Part shown: positions 1 through 7,964 of the stretch, in pieces
How the letters are laid out: the number at the start of each line of letters is the position of its first letter
How positions within the stretch are numbered: the first letter of the stretch is position 1
Source of the DNA: DATELY01 sp035276085
GTDB lineage: Bacteria > Pseudomonadota > Gammaproteobacteria > Steroidobacterales > Steroidobacteraceae
Reading direction: 5' to 3'
DNA: 15,792 nt
Assembly (NCBI GenBank): GCA_035276085.1
Contig: DATELY010000209.1
Span: 1-15,792 of the forward strand
Translations under genes and position numbers: made by a program
Notes under the pieces: model-generated
What the model was told of the DNA's origin: nothing
What the model saw: the letters and a program-made list of their open reading frames with translations, nothing else
Databases searched by the model: none

Positions 1-7
1 TGCATCC

Positions 8-1198
8 ATGACCACCATCGGCACGCCCTTATCCTCCTCCCCCACGCGGGTCCTCTTCCTCGGTGCCGGCGAGCTCGGCAAGGAAGTCGTGATCGAGTTG
101 CAGCGCTTTGGCTGCGAAGTGATTGCCGTCGATCGCTATCCGAACGCGCCCGGCATGCAGGTCGCGCATCGCTCGCACGTCATCAACATGCTGGATGCCC
201 GCGCGTTACGTGCGGTCGTCGAACGGGAGCGTCCACAGTTCATCGTGCCGGAGATCGAAGCCATTGCGACCTCGGAGCTGATCGCGCTCGAACGCGAGGG
301 CTATCGGGTGATTCCGACTGCGCGCGCGGCTCGACTCACCATGGATCGCGAAGGGATTCGCCGGCTGGCCGCGGAAGAGCTGAACCTGCGTACTTCGCCA
401 TTCCGCTTCGCCGATTCCATCGATGAGTATCGGGCCGCCATCGCGGCGATCGGTACACCGTGCGTGGTGAAGCCGGTCATGAGCTCGTCAGGCAAAGGAC
501 AAAGCCTCGTGCGCACATCCGCCGATATCGACCCAGCGTGGGAGTACGCACAAGCGGGCGGACGCGCCGGTGCTGGACGCGTCATCGTCGAAGGTTTCGT
601 CGATTTCGAGTACGAGATCACGTTGCTCACCGTGCGCCACGTGGGCGGGACGAGCTTCTGTGCGCCCATCGGTCATCTGCAGGTCGACGGGGACTATCGC
701 GAGTCCTGGCAACCGCAGCCGATGAGTGCCGCTGCCCTGGCGGAATCGCAACGCATCGCCAAGGCCATCACCGACAATCTCGGCGGCAGCGGCATTTTCG
801 GTGTCGAGCTGTTCGTGAAAGGCGATGAAGTGTGGTTCAGCGAAGTGTCCCCGCGACCGCATGACACCGGCCTCGTGACGTTGATCTCGCAGGATCTTTC
901 CGAATTCGCGCTGCATGCCCGCGCGATTCTCGGGCTGCCGATTCCGGCGATCCGGCAAAACGGTCCTGCTGCATCCTGCGCCATCCTCGTCGACGGCCAT
1001 TCGCAGAACGTGCGCTTCGAGAATGTCGAACGTGCTCTGACACAGCCGGACACCGCGCTGCGGCTCTTCGGCAAACCTGAAATACAAGGTCATCGGCGGA
1101 TGGGCGTGTGCCTGGCGCTCGGTGCCACGATCGACGCAGCGCGCGCCAAGGCGAGGGCGGCGACTCAAGCTGTGTTGGAGGGAGTGAGGCTGCGGTGA
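8..1198 (+). CDS. purT: Formate-dependent phosphoribosylglycinamide formyltransferase 2 (PurT)
   Basis: ATP-grasp enzyme that makes formyl-GAR from GAR, formate and ATP in step 3 of de novo purine synthesis, in the cytoplasm. The 396 residues match the usual PurT length (about 390). The N-terminal pre-ATP-grasp fold carries LFLGAGELGKEVVIELQRFG (about residues 16-35) and VDRYPNAPGMQVAHR. The substrate-binding EIEAIAT follows, then the ATP-grasp core with CVVKPVMSSSGKGQS (about 151-165) and the metal-binding FSEVSPRPHDTG near residues 278-289. The start is the ATG at position 8; too little upstream sequence is present to judge a ribosome binding site. The gene ends facing the GH100-like gene, with an inverted-repeat-rich spacer between them. 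Family assignment is very secure. Confidence 0.97.
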   Translation: MTTIGTPLSSSPTRVLFLGAGELGKEVVIELQRFGCEVIAVDRYPNAPGMQVAHRSHVINMLDARALRAVVERERPQFIVPEIEAIATSELIALEREGYRVIPTARAARLTMDREGIRRLAAEELNLRTSPFRFADSIDEYRAAIAAIGTPCVVKPVMSSSGKGQSLVRTSADIDPAWEYAQAGGRAGAGRVIVEGFVDFEYEITLLTVRHVGGTSFCAPIGHLQVDGDYRESWQPQPMSAAALAESQRIAKAITDNLGGSGIFGVELFVKGDEVWFSEVSPRPHDTGLVTLISQDLSEFALHARAILGLPIPAIRQNGPAASCAILVDGHSQNVRFENVERALTQPDTALRLFGKPEIQGHRRMGVCLALGATIDAARAKARAATQAVLEGVRLR

Positions 1199-1209
1199 GC
1201 GGATGAAGG

Positions 1210-1262
1210 GTCAACTGGCCAGACTGGCCAGCGGACCAACAGACCAGCAGACCAGTTGGCCG
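1210..1262. repeat. CTGGCCAG/GACCAG-rich imperfect inverted repeat in convergent spacer
   Basis: The short gap between the convergent genes consists of CTGGCCAG-type half palindromes and a perfect 8-nt tandem (CAGACCAG at 1240-1247 and 1248-1255). The outer ends pair (CAACTGG at 1212-1218 with CCAGTTG at 1252-1258) and the inner part pairs imperfectly. A similar sequence (GGCCAGCSGACCARCA) occurs at 5264-5279, also between convergent genes. It may act as a two-way terminator, but there is no T-tract, so this is inference. Confidence 0.45.
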
Positions 1263-1264
1263 CC

Positions 1265-2458
1265 CTACCGTGCTGCGAGCAGATCGCACCGGCCGTCGCG
1301 CACGGCTCGATCCGCGAACAGGAACGCCGCCGCATTCCATGATTGCAGCGGCATGCCGCTGGGTTGCAGCGTTTCGCCGTGCAGCCATTCATTGAATTCC
1401 CAATCGTCGATTGCGCAGCTGCGAGCCAGCTTGATCAGGTCGGCTTGCGCGTGCGCCAGGCGGCCTTGGCGCACGAGCGCGCAGATCCAGAACCCGCCGA
1501 CCATCGGCCAGATGCCGCCGTTGTGGTATTGCCACGCGAAGTTCTGTTCATGACGCGACATGTAGGGGCGCCACAGGAAATGCTCCTGCAGGATGGGCTC
1601 GCACACGACGCGGACGGGGTAGGGGTCGTGGACCTGCTCCTGTATCAATGCATCCAGGATGGAGTCGGCGAGTGTCGGCTCGGCGAGGCCGCACAGCAGC
1701 GCCAGCGCATTGCCGAATACATCGCCCTCTTCGCCGAAGAACGAGAAGTTGACGAAGCTCAGATACAGGTCGTGGCGTCTGGCGTTCTGCAGGACGTAGT
1801 CGGCCAGCAAGCGGGCACGCCGATATTCGGCGAGGGAAGCGCTGAAGGGATGGAAGAGCCCGTTGAAGTTGGCACGCGTCGGCTCGACGTCGTTCAGGCC
1901 ATAGAGCTGTTTCACCCGATACCACAGCGCGTTGGTGTACAGCACGAAGCCCGAGCGCGGCATGATGTCGGCCCAGTCGCTGGCTTCGTTCTGCTGCAAG
2001 AGAAAGAAGCGTTGATGTTCCTGGGCGAGCAGCCAGTCGAGCGCTCGGGCAATGCCGTGGCGATGCTCATCGACGACGCCTCGATGAGCGGCGTGCCGTT
2101 GCAACTCCTGCAGAGCGAGGAGCCACCACAGCGTGGAATCGATGCAGCCCAGATACCAGAAGTCCGCCTCGGCATTCGTCGTATCGACGAACTTCGGCAG
2201 TTGTCCGTTGCGCGCCTGATGGCGCGCAAGCGTGATCATTCCGGTTGCGGCCGCACGCACCAGTTCGTCATCACCGGATCGGAGCATGCCCAGTGCGCAC
2301 ACAGCGGCGTCGCGGCCGAAGATTGCCTCGTAGCCGCGCTCCTGTGCACGGGCCGAGCGACCCGCCGCCAGAATGCCGGCGTCGGTGCAATTTGCCTTGA
2401 GTAACGCGACGGCGCGAGTCCGTGTCACTTCGAGCAGAGCTGCAGCGGTCGTTTCCAT
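1265..2458 (-). CDS. GH100-like (alkaline/neutral invertase-type) glycoside hydrolase
   Basis: Predicted (alpha/alpha)6-barrel glycosidase of 397 residues with no signal peptide, so probably cytoplasmic. Blocks resembling bacterial and plant alkaline/neutral invertases (GH100) appear in the expected order: AIFGRDAAVCALGMLRSGD (about 45-63), the GCIDSTLWWLLAL block (about 104-116, compare VDSGLWW), SDWADIMPRSGFVLYTNALW (about 160-179), WQYHNGGIWPMVGGFW (about 309-324) and WEFNEWLHGETLQPSG followed by QSWNAAAFLFADRAV (about 353-386). The carboxylates D107, D161, D164, E354 and E357 are candidates for catalytic or binding roles; I cannot assign them without a structure. Database labels for such proteins also include amylo-alpha-1,6-glucosidase, so the sugar substrate is open: sucrose is the family expectation only. 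The ATG at 2458 has no clear Shine-Dalgarno sequence. It is divergent from the metallopeptidase at 2593. Confidence 0.75.
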   Translation of the reverse strand: METTAAALLEVTRTRAVALLKANCTDAGILAAGRSARAQERGYEAIFGRDAAVCALGMLRSGDDELVRAAATGMITLARHQARNGQLPKFVDTTNAEADFWYLGCIDSTLWWLLALQELQRHAAHRGVVDEHRHGIARALDWLLAQEHQRFFLLQQNEASDWADIMPRSGFVLYTNALWYRVKQLYGLNDVEPTRANFNGLFHPFSASLAEYRRARLLADYVLQNARRHDLYLSFVNFSFFGEEGDVFGNALALLCGLAEPTLADSILDALIQEQVHDPYPVRVVCEPILQEHFLWRPYMSRHEQNFAWQYHNGGIWPMVGGFWICALVRQGRLAHAQADLIKLARSCAIDDWEFNEWLHGETLQPSGMPLQSWNAAAFLFADRAVRDGRCDLLAAR

Positions 2459-2592
2459 ATAAGCAGTCTAGCTTCGGCGCCGCGGCAGGTGCTCCGTTTC
2501 TAACGGGCGGATGAATGATGACCACCTGTCGAGCAATAAGGAACCACCCCTCTACATGGACTATTCTGTCGTAGTGCAACCGAGGATGAGCT

Positions 2593-3444
2593 ATGCGCTG
2601 GCAAGGCCGGACGGGCAGTAATCGGATCGAAGATCGTCGCGGCATTCGCCTCGGCCGCGCCGGCGGCATCGGTGGCATCGGTGCCGTGGTCCTTGCGCTC
2701 ATCGCGATGTACTTCGGCCAGGACCCCGGTGTGGTGCTGCAGCAGTTCGATGGCGGCCAGACCACGAGCGAGCAGGTTCCCTACCAGGAATCGGCTGCGG
2801 AAGCACAAACGCGCGAGATGATCGGCGTCGTGCTCGCCGACACCGAGCAAACCTGGGAGCAGATCTTTGCGGCGGCGGGCAAGCAGTACGAGAAGCCAGC
2901 GCTCGTGCTGTTCTCCCAAGCCGTGGAGTCCGCGTGCGGCATGGCGCAAGCCGCGGTGGGCCCGTTCTATTGTCCGAGCGATCGCAAGGTCTACATCGAT
3001 CTATCGTTCTACGATGAGCTGAAGAATCGTTTCGGCGCGCCGGGCGATTTCGCTCAGGCGTACGTTGTCGCGCACGAGGTCGGTCACCACGTGCAAACGT
3101 TGTTGGGCATCTCCGACCAGGTGCACAACGCCCGAGCGGGTGCATCGCAAGCCGACGCCAACGCCATGTCGGTGCGCATGGAATTGCAGGCAGACTGCTT
3201 CGCCGGCATTTGGGCGCACCATGCGGATCGCTCGCGACAGTTGCTCGAGGCCGGTGACATCGAGGAAGGCTTGAATGCGGCGAGCGCGATCGGCGATGAC
3301 CGCTTACAGAAGCAGTCGCGCGGCACCGTAGCGCCGGAATCCTTTACACATGGTTCATCCGCACAACGCGTGAACTGGTTCAAGCGCGGGTTCGAGTCAG
3401 GCGAGGTCGGTGCTTGCGATACGTTCAATGCACGCGAGATTTAG
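2593..3444 (+). CDS. ypfJ: Neutral zinc metallopeptidase, YpfJ / KPN_02809 family
   Basis: A 283-residue membrane-anchored zinc metallopeptidase-like protein. The N-terminus is polar and Arg-rich with a RIEDRRG motif (11-17). A hydrophobic segment follows (about 24-42, GGIGGIGAVVLALIAMYFG), then a soluble domain with paired cysteines. The zincin motif HEVGHHVQ begins at H161; E197 in MELQADCFAGIWAHH is the likely third zinc ligand. The C-terminal block FTHGSSAQRVNWFKRGFESG is the usual ending of this family. The start is well supported: AGGA lies six bases before the ATG. The physiological substrate of the family is not established. The 134-bp gap upstream, shared with the divergent glycosidase gene, must hold promoters for both, but I see no convincing hexamers. 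Confidence 0.92.
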   Translation: MRWQGRTGSNRIEDRRGIRLGRAGGIGGIGAVVLALIAMYFGQDPGVVLQQFDGGQTTSEQVPYQESAAEAQTREMIGVVLADTEQTWEQIFAAAGKQYEKPALVLFSQAVESACGMAQAAVGPFYCPSDRKVYIDLSFYDELKNRFGAPGDFAQAYVVAHEVGHHVQTLLGISDQVHNARAGASQADANAMSVRMELQADCFAGIWAHHADRSRQLLEAGDIEEGLNAASAIGDDRLQKQSRGTVAPESFTHGSSAQRVNWFKRGFESGEVGACDTFNAREI

Positions 3445-3543
3445 TCGCGTCGCAGTCAATTTGTGTCGCCGTTCCGCGTCCGGCCTCTCAACACGCAGAC
3501 ATTTTTTCGGCTAAGCTCCTGACACAAGGATAAGGGAGCCCGG

Positions 3544-5211
3544 GTGGCGATCGAGCCTCCGCGACACAACGGTCATGTCCATGCCGATATGACCAAACCG
3601 ATACCGATGCCGACGACGCGCACAGCAAAGTGCGCGACAGCATTCGTCGGCCGCACTTTGCGCGGGCCATTGAACACGGCTGTCGTCGTGCAGAGCTTCG
3701 CGGAATTCCAGCAAGTGTTCGGTGGCGTGTGGCAACCGAGTCCGTTGTCCTATGCCGTCGAGCAATTCTTCGAGCAGGGCGGGCGCGATGCGGTCATCGT
3801 GCGGGTGGCGAACGGCGCAACGCCAGTGAGCATTCGTCTGCCGTGCGGCCGCGAGCATCTCTGCCTGGAAGCCAAGGCACCCGGCACACGCGAATTCCTG
3901 CGCGCCTCGGTCGACTACGACCACGTGCTGTCGAACGACGAAGAAGGCTTCAATCTCGTCATTCAACGTGTGCGCATCCCGGGCTCGGAGTGGATCGAGG
4001 CACAGGAGATCTTCCGCGGGTTGAGCGTCGATCCGGCTTCGCCACGCTTCGTCTCCGTGGCATTGCTCGAATCGAATCTCGTGCGGGTGAGTGGGCCGGT
4101 GCCAGGCGTGCGTCCGAATCTCACGCTGCGCGCGGGCACGAACCTGCCGACGGGCTACATCGACTCGCGTCCGAGCGGACACGACGGCGCGGCGGTGAGC
4201 GACTACGACGTGATCGGCTCGGCCACTCAGCGCACCGGTCTGTTCGCGCTGGATGGCTTGGACGACATTGCCTATCTCTATGTGCCTGCGCTGTCGCGCA
4301 CGCATGAGATCGGCGTCAGCACATTGCTCATCGCAGCGAAGTTCTGCCACGAGCGCCGCATCATTCTCATCGTCGATCCGCTCAAGGCATGGCGCAGCGC
4401 CACTGATGCCGTGAAGGGCTTGCGCGAATTGCAGTTCCACAGCGAAGAAGCGGTGATGTTCTATCCGCGCATCCAGGCGATGGATCGACATCGCGGGCGG
4501 ATCGAAACGTTCGGCAACGGCGGTGCAGTGGCGGGCATGCTCGCCAGCGCCGAGGAAGATCTACCCGTGTGGTCTGCGCCACGCTCGACGACCGAACTAT
4601 GGCTGCGCGGCTCGGCGCGTCCGGAACACAGCCTGACGGAGACCGATCGCCTGCGCTTGGAAGCTCACGGCATCAACGTACTGAACGGCACGCGTCCCGT
4701 GCGCCCGAATGTCCCGTTGCGCACGCTGACCGGTGGCGCTCATGGCGCCGCGGATTGGGGTTGGTTGGCGACGCGACGGCTCGCGTTTTTCATCGTGAAC
4801 AACGTGGAGCGCGGAACGCGCTGGGTGCTGGGCTCCGCCCGCGATCGCGCCGTGTGGCTCGAGCTCGCTCGCCAGGTGCAACAGTTCTTCGACCAGCTGT
4901 TCGACGCCGGCGCCTTTCCGGGCCGTGACCGCGCCGATGCATACAGCGTCATGTGCGACGAGCGCATCAACAAGGAAGCCGATCTCGCGGCCGGCCGCTT
5001 TCACATTCTGATTCAGTTCGCCGCCGTGCATTCGGCGGAACATCACGCCTTCCTGATCACTCACTCGCCATCCGGCTCACGCGTGCGGCGAGTGCGCACG
5101 AATCTGCACAACGTAGCCGCCCTGCGGGCGGTGCCAGCCTGGTTGATGCCGGAGGAGGATGGGATTCCCGTGTTGAAGCTGGTGAATGCGGTGAGCCTGG
5201 CGGGCGGCTAG
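3544..5211 (+). CDS. Phage-type contractile tail sheath protein, orphan
   Basis: A 555-residue protein of the tail sheath family (contractile phage tails, R-type pyocins, extracellular contractile injection systems). The N-terminal region has the classic signature: TAFVGRTLRGPLNTAVVVQS followed by FAEFQQVFGGVW, PLSYAVEQFFEQGG and RDAVIVRVANG (about 32-92). The central part looks like a sheath core domain (subtilisin-like domain). The C-terminal domain (about 395-555), which would interlock with neighbouring subunits, contains a divergent RTLTGGAHGAADWGWLATRR, FIVNNVERGTRWVLG, VMCDERIN and a segment near LIQFAAVHSAEHHAFL. The GTG start is chosen because AGGGAG ends five bases before it and the next in-frame ATG (3589) lacks such a site. 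No tube, baseplate, spike or ATPase gene lies in the window, so how it assembles is unknown. The 99-bp gap before it holds nothing I recognise. Confidence 0.85.
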   Translation: MAIEPPRHNGHVHADMTKPIPMPTTRTAKCATAFVGRTLRGPLNTAVVVQSFAEFQQVFGGVWQPSPLSYAVEQFFEQGGRDAVIVRVANGATPVSIRLPCGREHLCLEAKAPGTREFLRASVDYDHVLSNDEEGFNLVIQRVRIPGSEWIEAQEIFRGLSVDPASPRFVSVALLESNLVRVSGPVPGVRPNLTLRAGTNLPTGYIDSRPSGHDGAAVSDYDVIGSATQRTGLFALDGLDDIAYLYVPALSRTHEIGVSTLLIAAKFCHERRIILIVDPLKAWRSATDAVKGLRELQFHSEEAVMFYPRIQAMDRHRGRIETFGNGGAVAGMLASAEEDLPVWSAPRSTTELWLRGSARPEHSLTETDRLRLEAHGINVLNGTRPVRPNVPLRTLTGGAHGAADWGWLATRRLAFFIVNNVERGTRWVLGSARDRAVWLELARQVQQFFDQLFDAGAFPGRDRADAYSVMCDERINKEADLAAGRFHILIQFAAVHSAEHHAFLITHSPSGSRVRRVRTNLHNVAALRAVPAWLMPEEDGIPVLKLVNAVSLAGG

Positions 5212-5288
5212 CTGGTCAGCTGGCTTGCTGGCCAGCAAATCAACCGCATGCCCCGACGAGTTTGGCCAGCCGACCAGCAAGCTAGCCG
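5205..5288. terminator. Large imperfect inverted repeat between convergent genes
   Basis: The left arm (5205-5224, including the TAG stop of the sheath gene) pairs with the right arm (5265-5288) as CGGCTAGC plus TGGTCNGCTGGC, with a four-base bulge and one mismatch; the loop is about 40 nt and itself contains TTGCTGGCCAGCAA, a perfect palindrome. The position between two genes that converge suggests a two-way terminator. There is no U-tract, so function is inferred. It shares its GGCCAGC/GACCAGCA wording with the spacer at 1210-1262. Confidence 0.5.
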
Positions 5289-5297
5289 ACCGCTCGC

Positions 5298-5846
5298 TCA
5301 CCCATTCCTCTCCCACAACACCTCCATCTTCCCTTCATCGCGCGCCAACACCCGCGCGACGACAAACAGCAGGTCGGACAAGCGGTTGAGGTACTGCGCG
5401 CATTCAGGCGCCAGCGTTTCGTGCTGGGCGAGATCCCACACCCTTCGCTCCGCACGCCGCGTGATCGCGCGGGCCAGGTGGCAGGCCGCCGTGGCGGGCG
5501 GACCGCCGGGAAGAATGAATTCCTTCAACGGCGGTAGCGGTGCGTTGAGCTCGTCGAGGGTTTTTTCCAGCGCCTCAACGTGTTCGGGCTTGATGGCCCG
5601 ATAACCCGGAACGGCGAGCTCCGCGCCCAACTCGAACATCTCGTGCTGAATGCGCAGCAGGCAGGCCCGCACTTCCGCACGCATCGTGGTATGGCCAAGT
5701 AGAACGCCAATGGCACTGTTGGCTTCATCGACCGCGCCGCACGCCTCGATGCGCGGATGTGTCTTCGGCACGCGCGTGCCATCGCCCAAGCCAGTGGTGC
5801 CGGTGTCGCCGGTGCGGGTGTAGATCTTGGAAAGCCGGTTGCCCAT
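5298..5846 (-). CDS. Cob(I)yrinic acid a,c-diamide adenosyltransferase, PduO type
   Basis: ATP:cob(I)alamin adenosyltransferase that transfers the 5'-deoxyadenosyl group from ATP to reduced corrinoid, giving adenosylcobalamin. The 182-residue product has the PduO/MMAB signatures in order: KIYTRTGDTGTTGLGDG and RVPK near the N-terminus (ATP-binding loop), GAVDEANSAIG, FILPGG, CHLARAITRRAERR (helix lining the active site) and YLNRLSDLLFVVAR. I place the start at the ATG at 5846, directly before the family's usual N-terminus; an in-frame ATG at 5888 would add 14 unconserved residues read from sequence next to a REP unit. It follows btuB on the same strand after 191 bp that hold a REP pair, so it may share the riboswitch-controlled transcript. 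The set fits B12 uptake followed by conversion to the coenzyme. Confidence 0.93.
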   Translation of the reverse strand: MGNRLSKIYTRTGDTGTTGLGDGTRVPKTHPRIEACGAVDEANSAIGVLLGHTTMRAEVRACLLRIQHEMFELGAELAVPGYRAIKPEHVEALEKTLDELNAPLPPLKEFILPGGPPATAACHLARAITRRAERRVWDLAQHETLAPECAQYLNRLSDLLFVVARVLARDEGKMEVLWERNG

Positions 5847-5890
5847 GAGGATGCCTGCGATGCGAGGTGTGCGACTACATTCGCCCATGC

Positions 5891-5999
5891 GTCCCTTCCC
5901 TTGCGAAGCGGGGGAAGGACAGGATGGGGGTGGTTGAGCGAAGCATCGAAGCGGCGTTCGCCCCCACCCTAGCCCTCCCCCGCTTCGCAGGGGAGGGGA
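5891..5999. repeat. REP/BIME-like pair A (btuB - adenosyltransferase spacer)
   Basis: Two inverted GC-rich units. The first (5891-5930) is, on the minus strand, identical over 40 nt to the unit at 15591-15630; it contains an unoccupied IS110 target (5911-5923, CCTGTCCTTCCCC on the minus strand). The second (5961-5999) is the other subtype with CCCCCACCCTAGCCCTCCCC at its left and GCTTCGC at its centre. The units face each other across about 30 nt, so the transcript could form a long hairpin between the two cistrons. Confidence 0.85.
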
Positions 6000-6037
6000 T
6001 CGGAGTTAAGCCGATTGCGGGCGCTCAGGCAACGCGG

Positions 6038-7867
6038 CTATTTCAGTGCCGTCGGGGAATAGCGCACGGTCAGCGAATACGTGCGATTGGGCTCGTTGAA
6101 GAGATACACCGTCTCGTAGTCGCGATCGAACACGTTTGCCACCTTGGCCTGGATGACCCAATCGGTGCCCAGCTTCACTTCGCCGAGCACATCGGCAACG
6201 ACGTAGCTGCCCAGCCGGACCGTGTTCGCGGCGTCGTTGTACCGCTTACCCTGTCCGCGAACTTCCGTCCCGAGACTGAACGTACCGAACGAACGCATGA
6301 CCTGGGTGCGGGCGGAATGGCGCGCACGCCGTTGCAGCAGATTGTCGAAGTTCGGGCCGTCGCCGCGATTGCGGGGATCGAGCCAGCTGTAGTTGAAATC
6401 GATGAGCCACCGATCGAACGCCAGCTCGGCGAAGGTTTCGATGCCGCGGATGCGAGCTTCCGCGATGTTCTCGGGCACGAAGCTCGAGTTCAGATCGATC
6501 ATGTCGTCGATCTGCGTGACGAAGCCGTTGATCGACCAGCGGCCTAGCGGCACGCGTCCGGACACGCCCACTTCGTAGCTATGCGCCTTCTCCGGATCGA
6601 GATCCGGATTGCTGAAGCCGGGGTAATACAGATCGTTGAACGTCGGTGCGCGGAAGGCGCTGCCGTAGGTCGCGGTGAGGGCGAGCGTCGGCGACACGTG
6701 CCACTTCCAGCCGATGTTGCCGCTGCCGTGAGAACCGAATTGCTCGTTGTCGTCATAGCGACCGGACAGTTCGGCTTCGTGTTGGCCGAAGCGTGCCTGG
6801 TACACGCCGAACAGTCCCGTGTTGTCGCGGTGCGTGCGATCGAACTCCGTCGAGCTTTCGATGCGGTCGTCGATGTAATCGCCGCCGAGCGTCAGCAGCT
6901 GCGCCGGTGCGATCTGCCAGTCGGCCTGCAACGTGCCGGTGCGCTTCTCCGTGTTGAACTCGCTGCGGAATTCGCCGTTGTAGAGGCTGTCCACGTCGTC
7001 GTGGCTGTCGCCCAGCGTCAGCTTGAGTGTCAGTGCGTCCGCGACACGCACGCGACCGTGCAGCGTCGGGATGATCTGACGAAACTCCGCTTCGTTCTGG
7101 AAGCTGCCGTCGAACTCGGACTTGCCCTTGGCGTACAGCGTGCTGAATTCCACATCGGCTGCTTCGCCCCAGCGATAGCCCGCACGTGCCGTCGCGGACG
7201 TATTCCGATATCCGTCGCGATCCGGCTCGAAGGTGAAGCACGCGTCATCGAACGAGCCGCGGCAGCTGTTGAAGCCATCGGTTTGCAGGCGATCGGCGGT
7301 GAGATTGAGCCAGTAGTTGTCTTCGACGAGCCCCACGCTCGCCGTGCCCCGATAGGTTTCATCGGGCGCAACACCAACGCTCGTGGAGATTCCCGGTGCC
7401 GCGCGACGCGTGAAGATCTGGATCACGCCACTGATTGCATCCGAGCCGTAAATGCTCGAGCGGGGGCCGCGGACGATTTCGATGCGCTCGATCTGATCGA
7501 CGGGAATGTATTCGAACGATGTCGTGCCGCTCGTTGCATTGCCCACGCGCACACCGTCCACGAGCACCAGGATGTGTCCCGAGCCCGCCCCGCGCATGAA
7601 CAGCGACGTGAACTTGCCCAAGCCGCCTTGATTGGTGATGTCGACGCCGACTTCGCCGCGCAGCACGTCCTGCAGCGATTGCAGTTGCCGCCGTTCGATG
7701 TCCTCGCGCGTGATGACAGTGACGGATGCGATGACGTTGTCGACGTTCTGTTCGGTGCGTGTCGCGGTCACGATGACATCGGCCGCATCCTTCTCCGCCG
7801 CAAGGACGGGCATCGAGCACACGCAGAACAGGACACCGAGCGCCGATCGACGCAATGGAATACGCAC
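6038..7867 (-). CDS. btuB: TonB-dependent vitamin B12 receptor BtuB
   Basis: Outer-membrane beta-barrel that imports cobalamin using TonB energy; 609 residues, close to E. coli BtuB. A signal peptide (about 1-23, RRSALGVLFCVCSMPVLAA) precedes a TonB box-like DVIVTATRTEQNVDNV. The plug domain has VITREDIERRQLQSLQDVL, GVDITNQGGLGKFTSLFMRG, ILVLVDGVRVG, IERIEIVRGPRSSIYGSDAI and GVIQIFTRR (about 50-155). The rest is barrel, with NLTADRLQTDGF, the typical AFRAPTFNDLYYPGFSNPDL and a final aromatic-rich strand YSLTVRYSPTALK. The GTG start at 7867 has GGGAGGA six bases upstream and gives a good signal peptide. A cobalamin riboswitch lies upstream, supporting B12 rather than a siderophore as ligand. 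The adenosyltransferase follows downstream. Confidence 0.95.
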   Translation of the reverse strand: MRIPLRRSALGVLFCVCSMPVLAAEKDAADVIVTATRTEQNVDNVIASVTVITREDIERRQLQSLQDVLRGEVGVDITNQGGLGKFTSLFMRGAGSGHILVLVDGVRVGNATSGTTSFEYIPVDQIERIEIVRGPRSSIYGSDAISGVIQIFTRRAAPGISTSVGVAPDETYRGTASVGLVEDNYWLNLTADRLQTDGFNSCRGSFDDACFTFEPDRDGYRNTSATARAGYRWGEAADVEFSTLYAKGKSEFDGSFQNEAEFRQIIPTLHGRVRVADALTLKLTLGDSHDDVDSLYNGEFRSEFNTEKRTGTLQADWQIAPAQLLTLGGDYIDDRIESSTEFDRTHRDNTGLFGVYQARFGQHEAELSGRYDDNEQFGSHGSGNIGWKWHVSPTLALTATYGSAFRAPTFNDLYYPGFSNPDLDPEKAHSYEVGVSGRVPLGRWSINGFVTQIDDMIDLNSSFVPENIAEARIRGIETFAELAFDRWLIDFNYSWLDPRNRGDGPNFDNLLQRRARHSARTQVMRSFGTFSLGTEVRGQGKRYNDAANTVRLGSYVVADVLGEVKLGTDWVIQAKVANVFDRDYETVYLFNEPNRTYSLTVRYSPTALK

Positions 7868-7927
7868 CGAAGTCCTCCCCCATGCTCGCCCGCAGGGTCA
7901 GTTGTGTGAGTGCGGACGCGGGAGGAG

Positions 7928-7944
7928 TTGGGCACGGTGCCCAA
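7928..7944 (-). promoter_or_regulatory. Perfect palindrome in the btuB leader, expression platform
   Basis: TTGGGCACGGTGCCCAA is a 17-nt perfect inverted repeat (8-nt arms around one base) between the B12 box and the anti-Shine-Dalgarno sequence at 7920-7926. In RNA it would form a short hairpin directly next to the sequence that can cover the btuB ribosome binding site, so it may be one of the alternating structures of the riboswitch switch. It has no U-tract and does not look like an intrinsic terminator. Confidence 0.45.
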
Positions 7945-7964
7945 GCGATCGCCCGCCGCGATGC

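Noticed and set aside
1343..2404. Long plus-strand open frame opposite the GH100-like gene
   Set aside because: Shadow frame; the minus-strand product has recognisable glycosidase blocks.
3445..5297. Prophage island
   Set aside because: Only the sheath gene is phage-related; no integrase, att site, tRNA or other phage gene is present and flanks are ordinary genes.
6581..7909. Long plus-strand open frame opposite btuB
   Set aside because: Shadow of the GC-rich btuB codons; repetitive Val/Ala/Arg composition, no domain and btuB itself is unmistakable.
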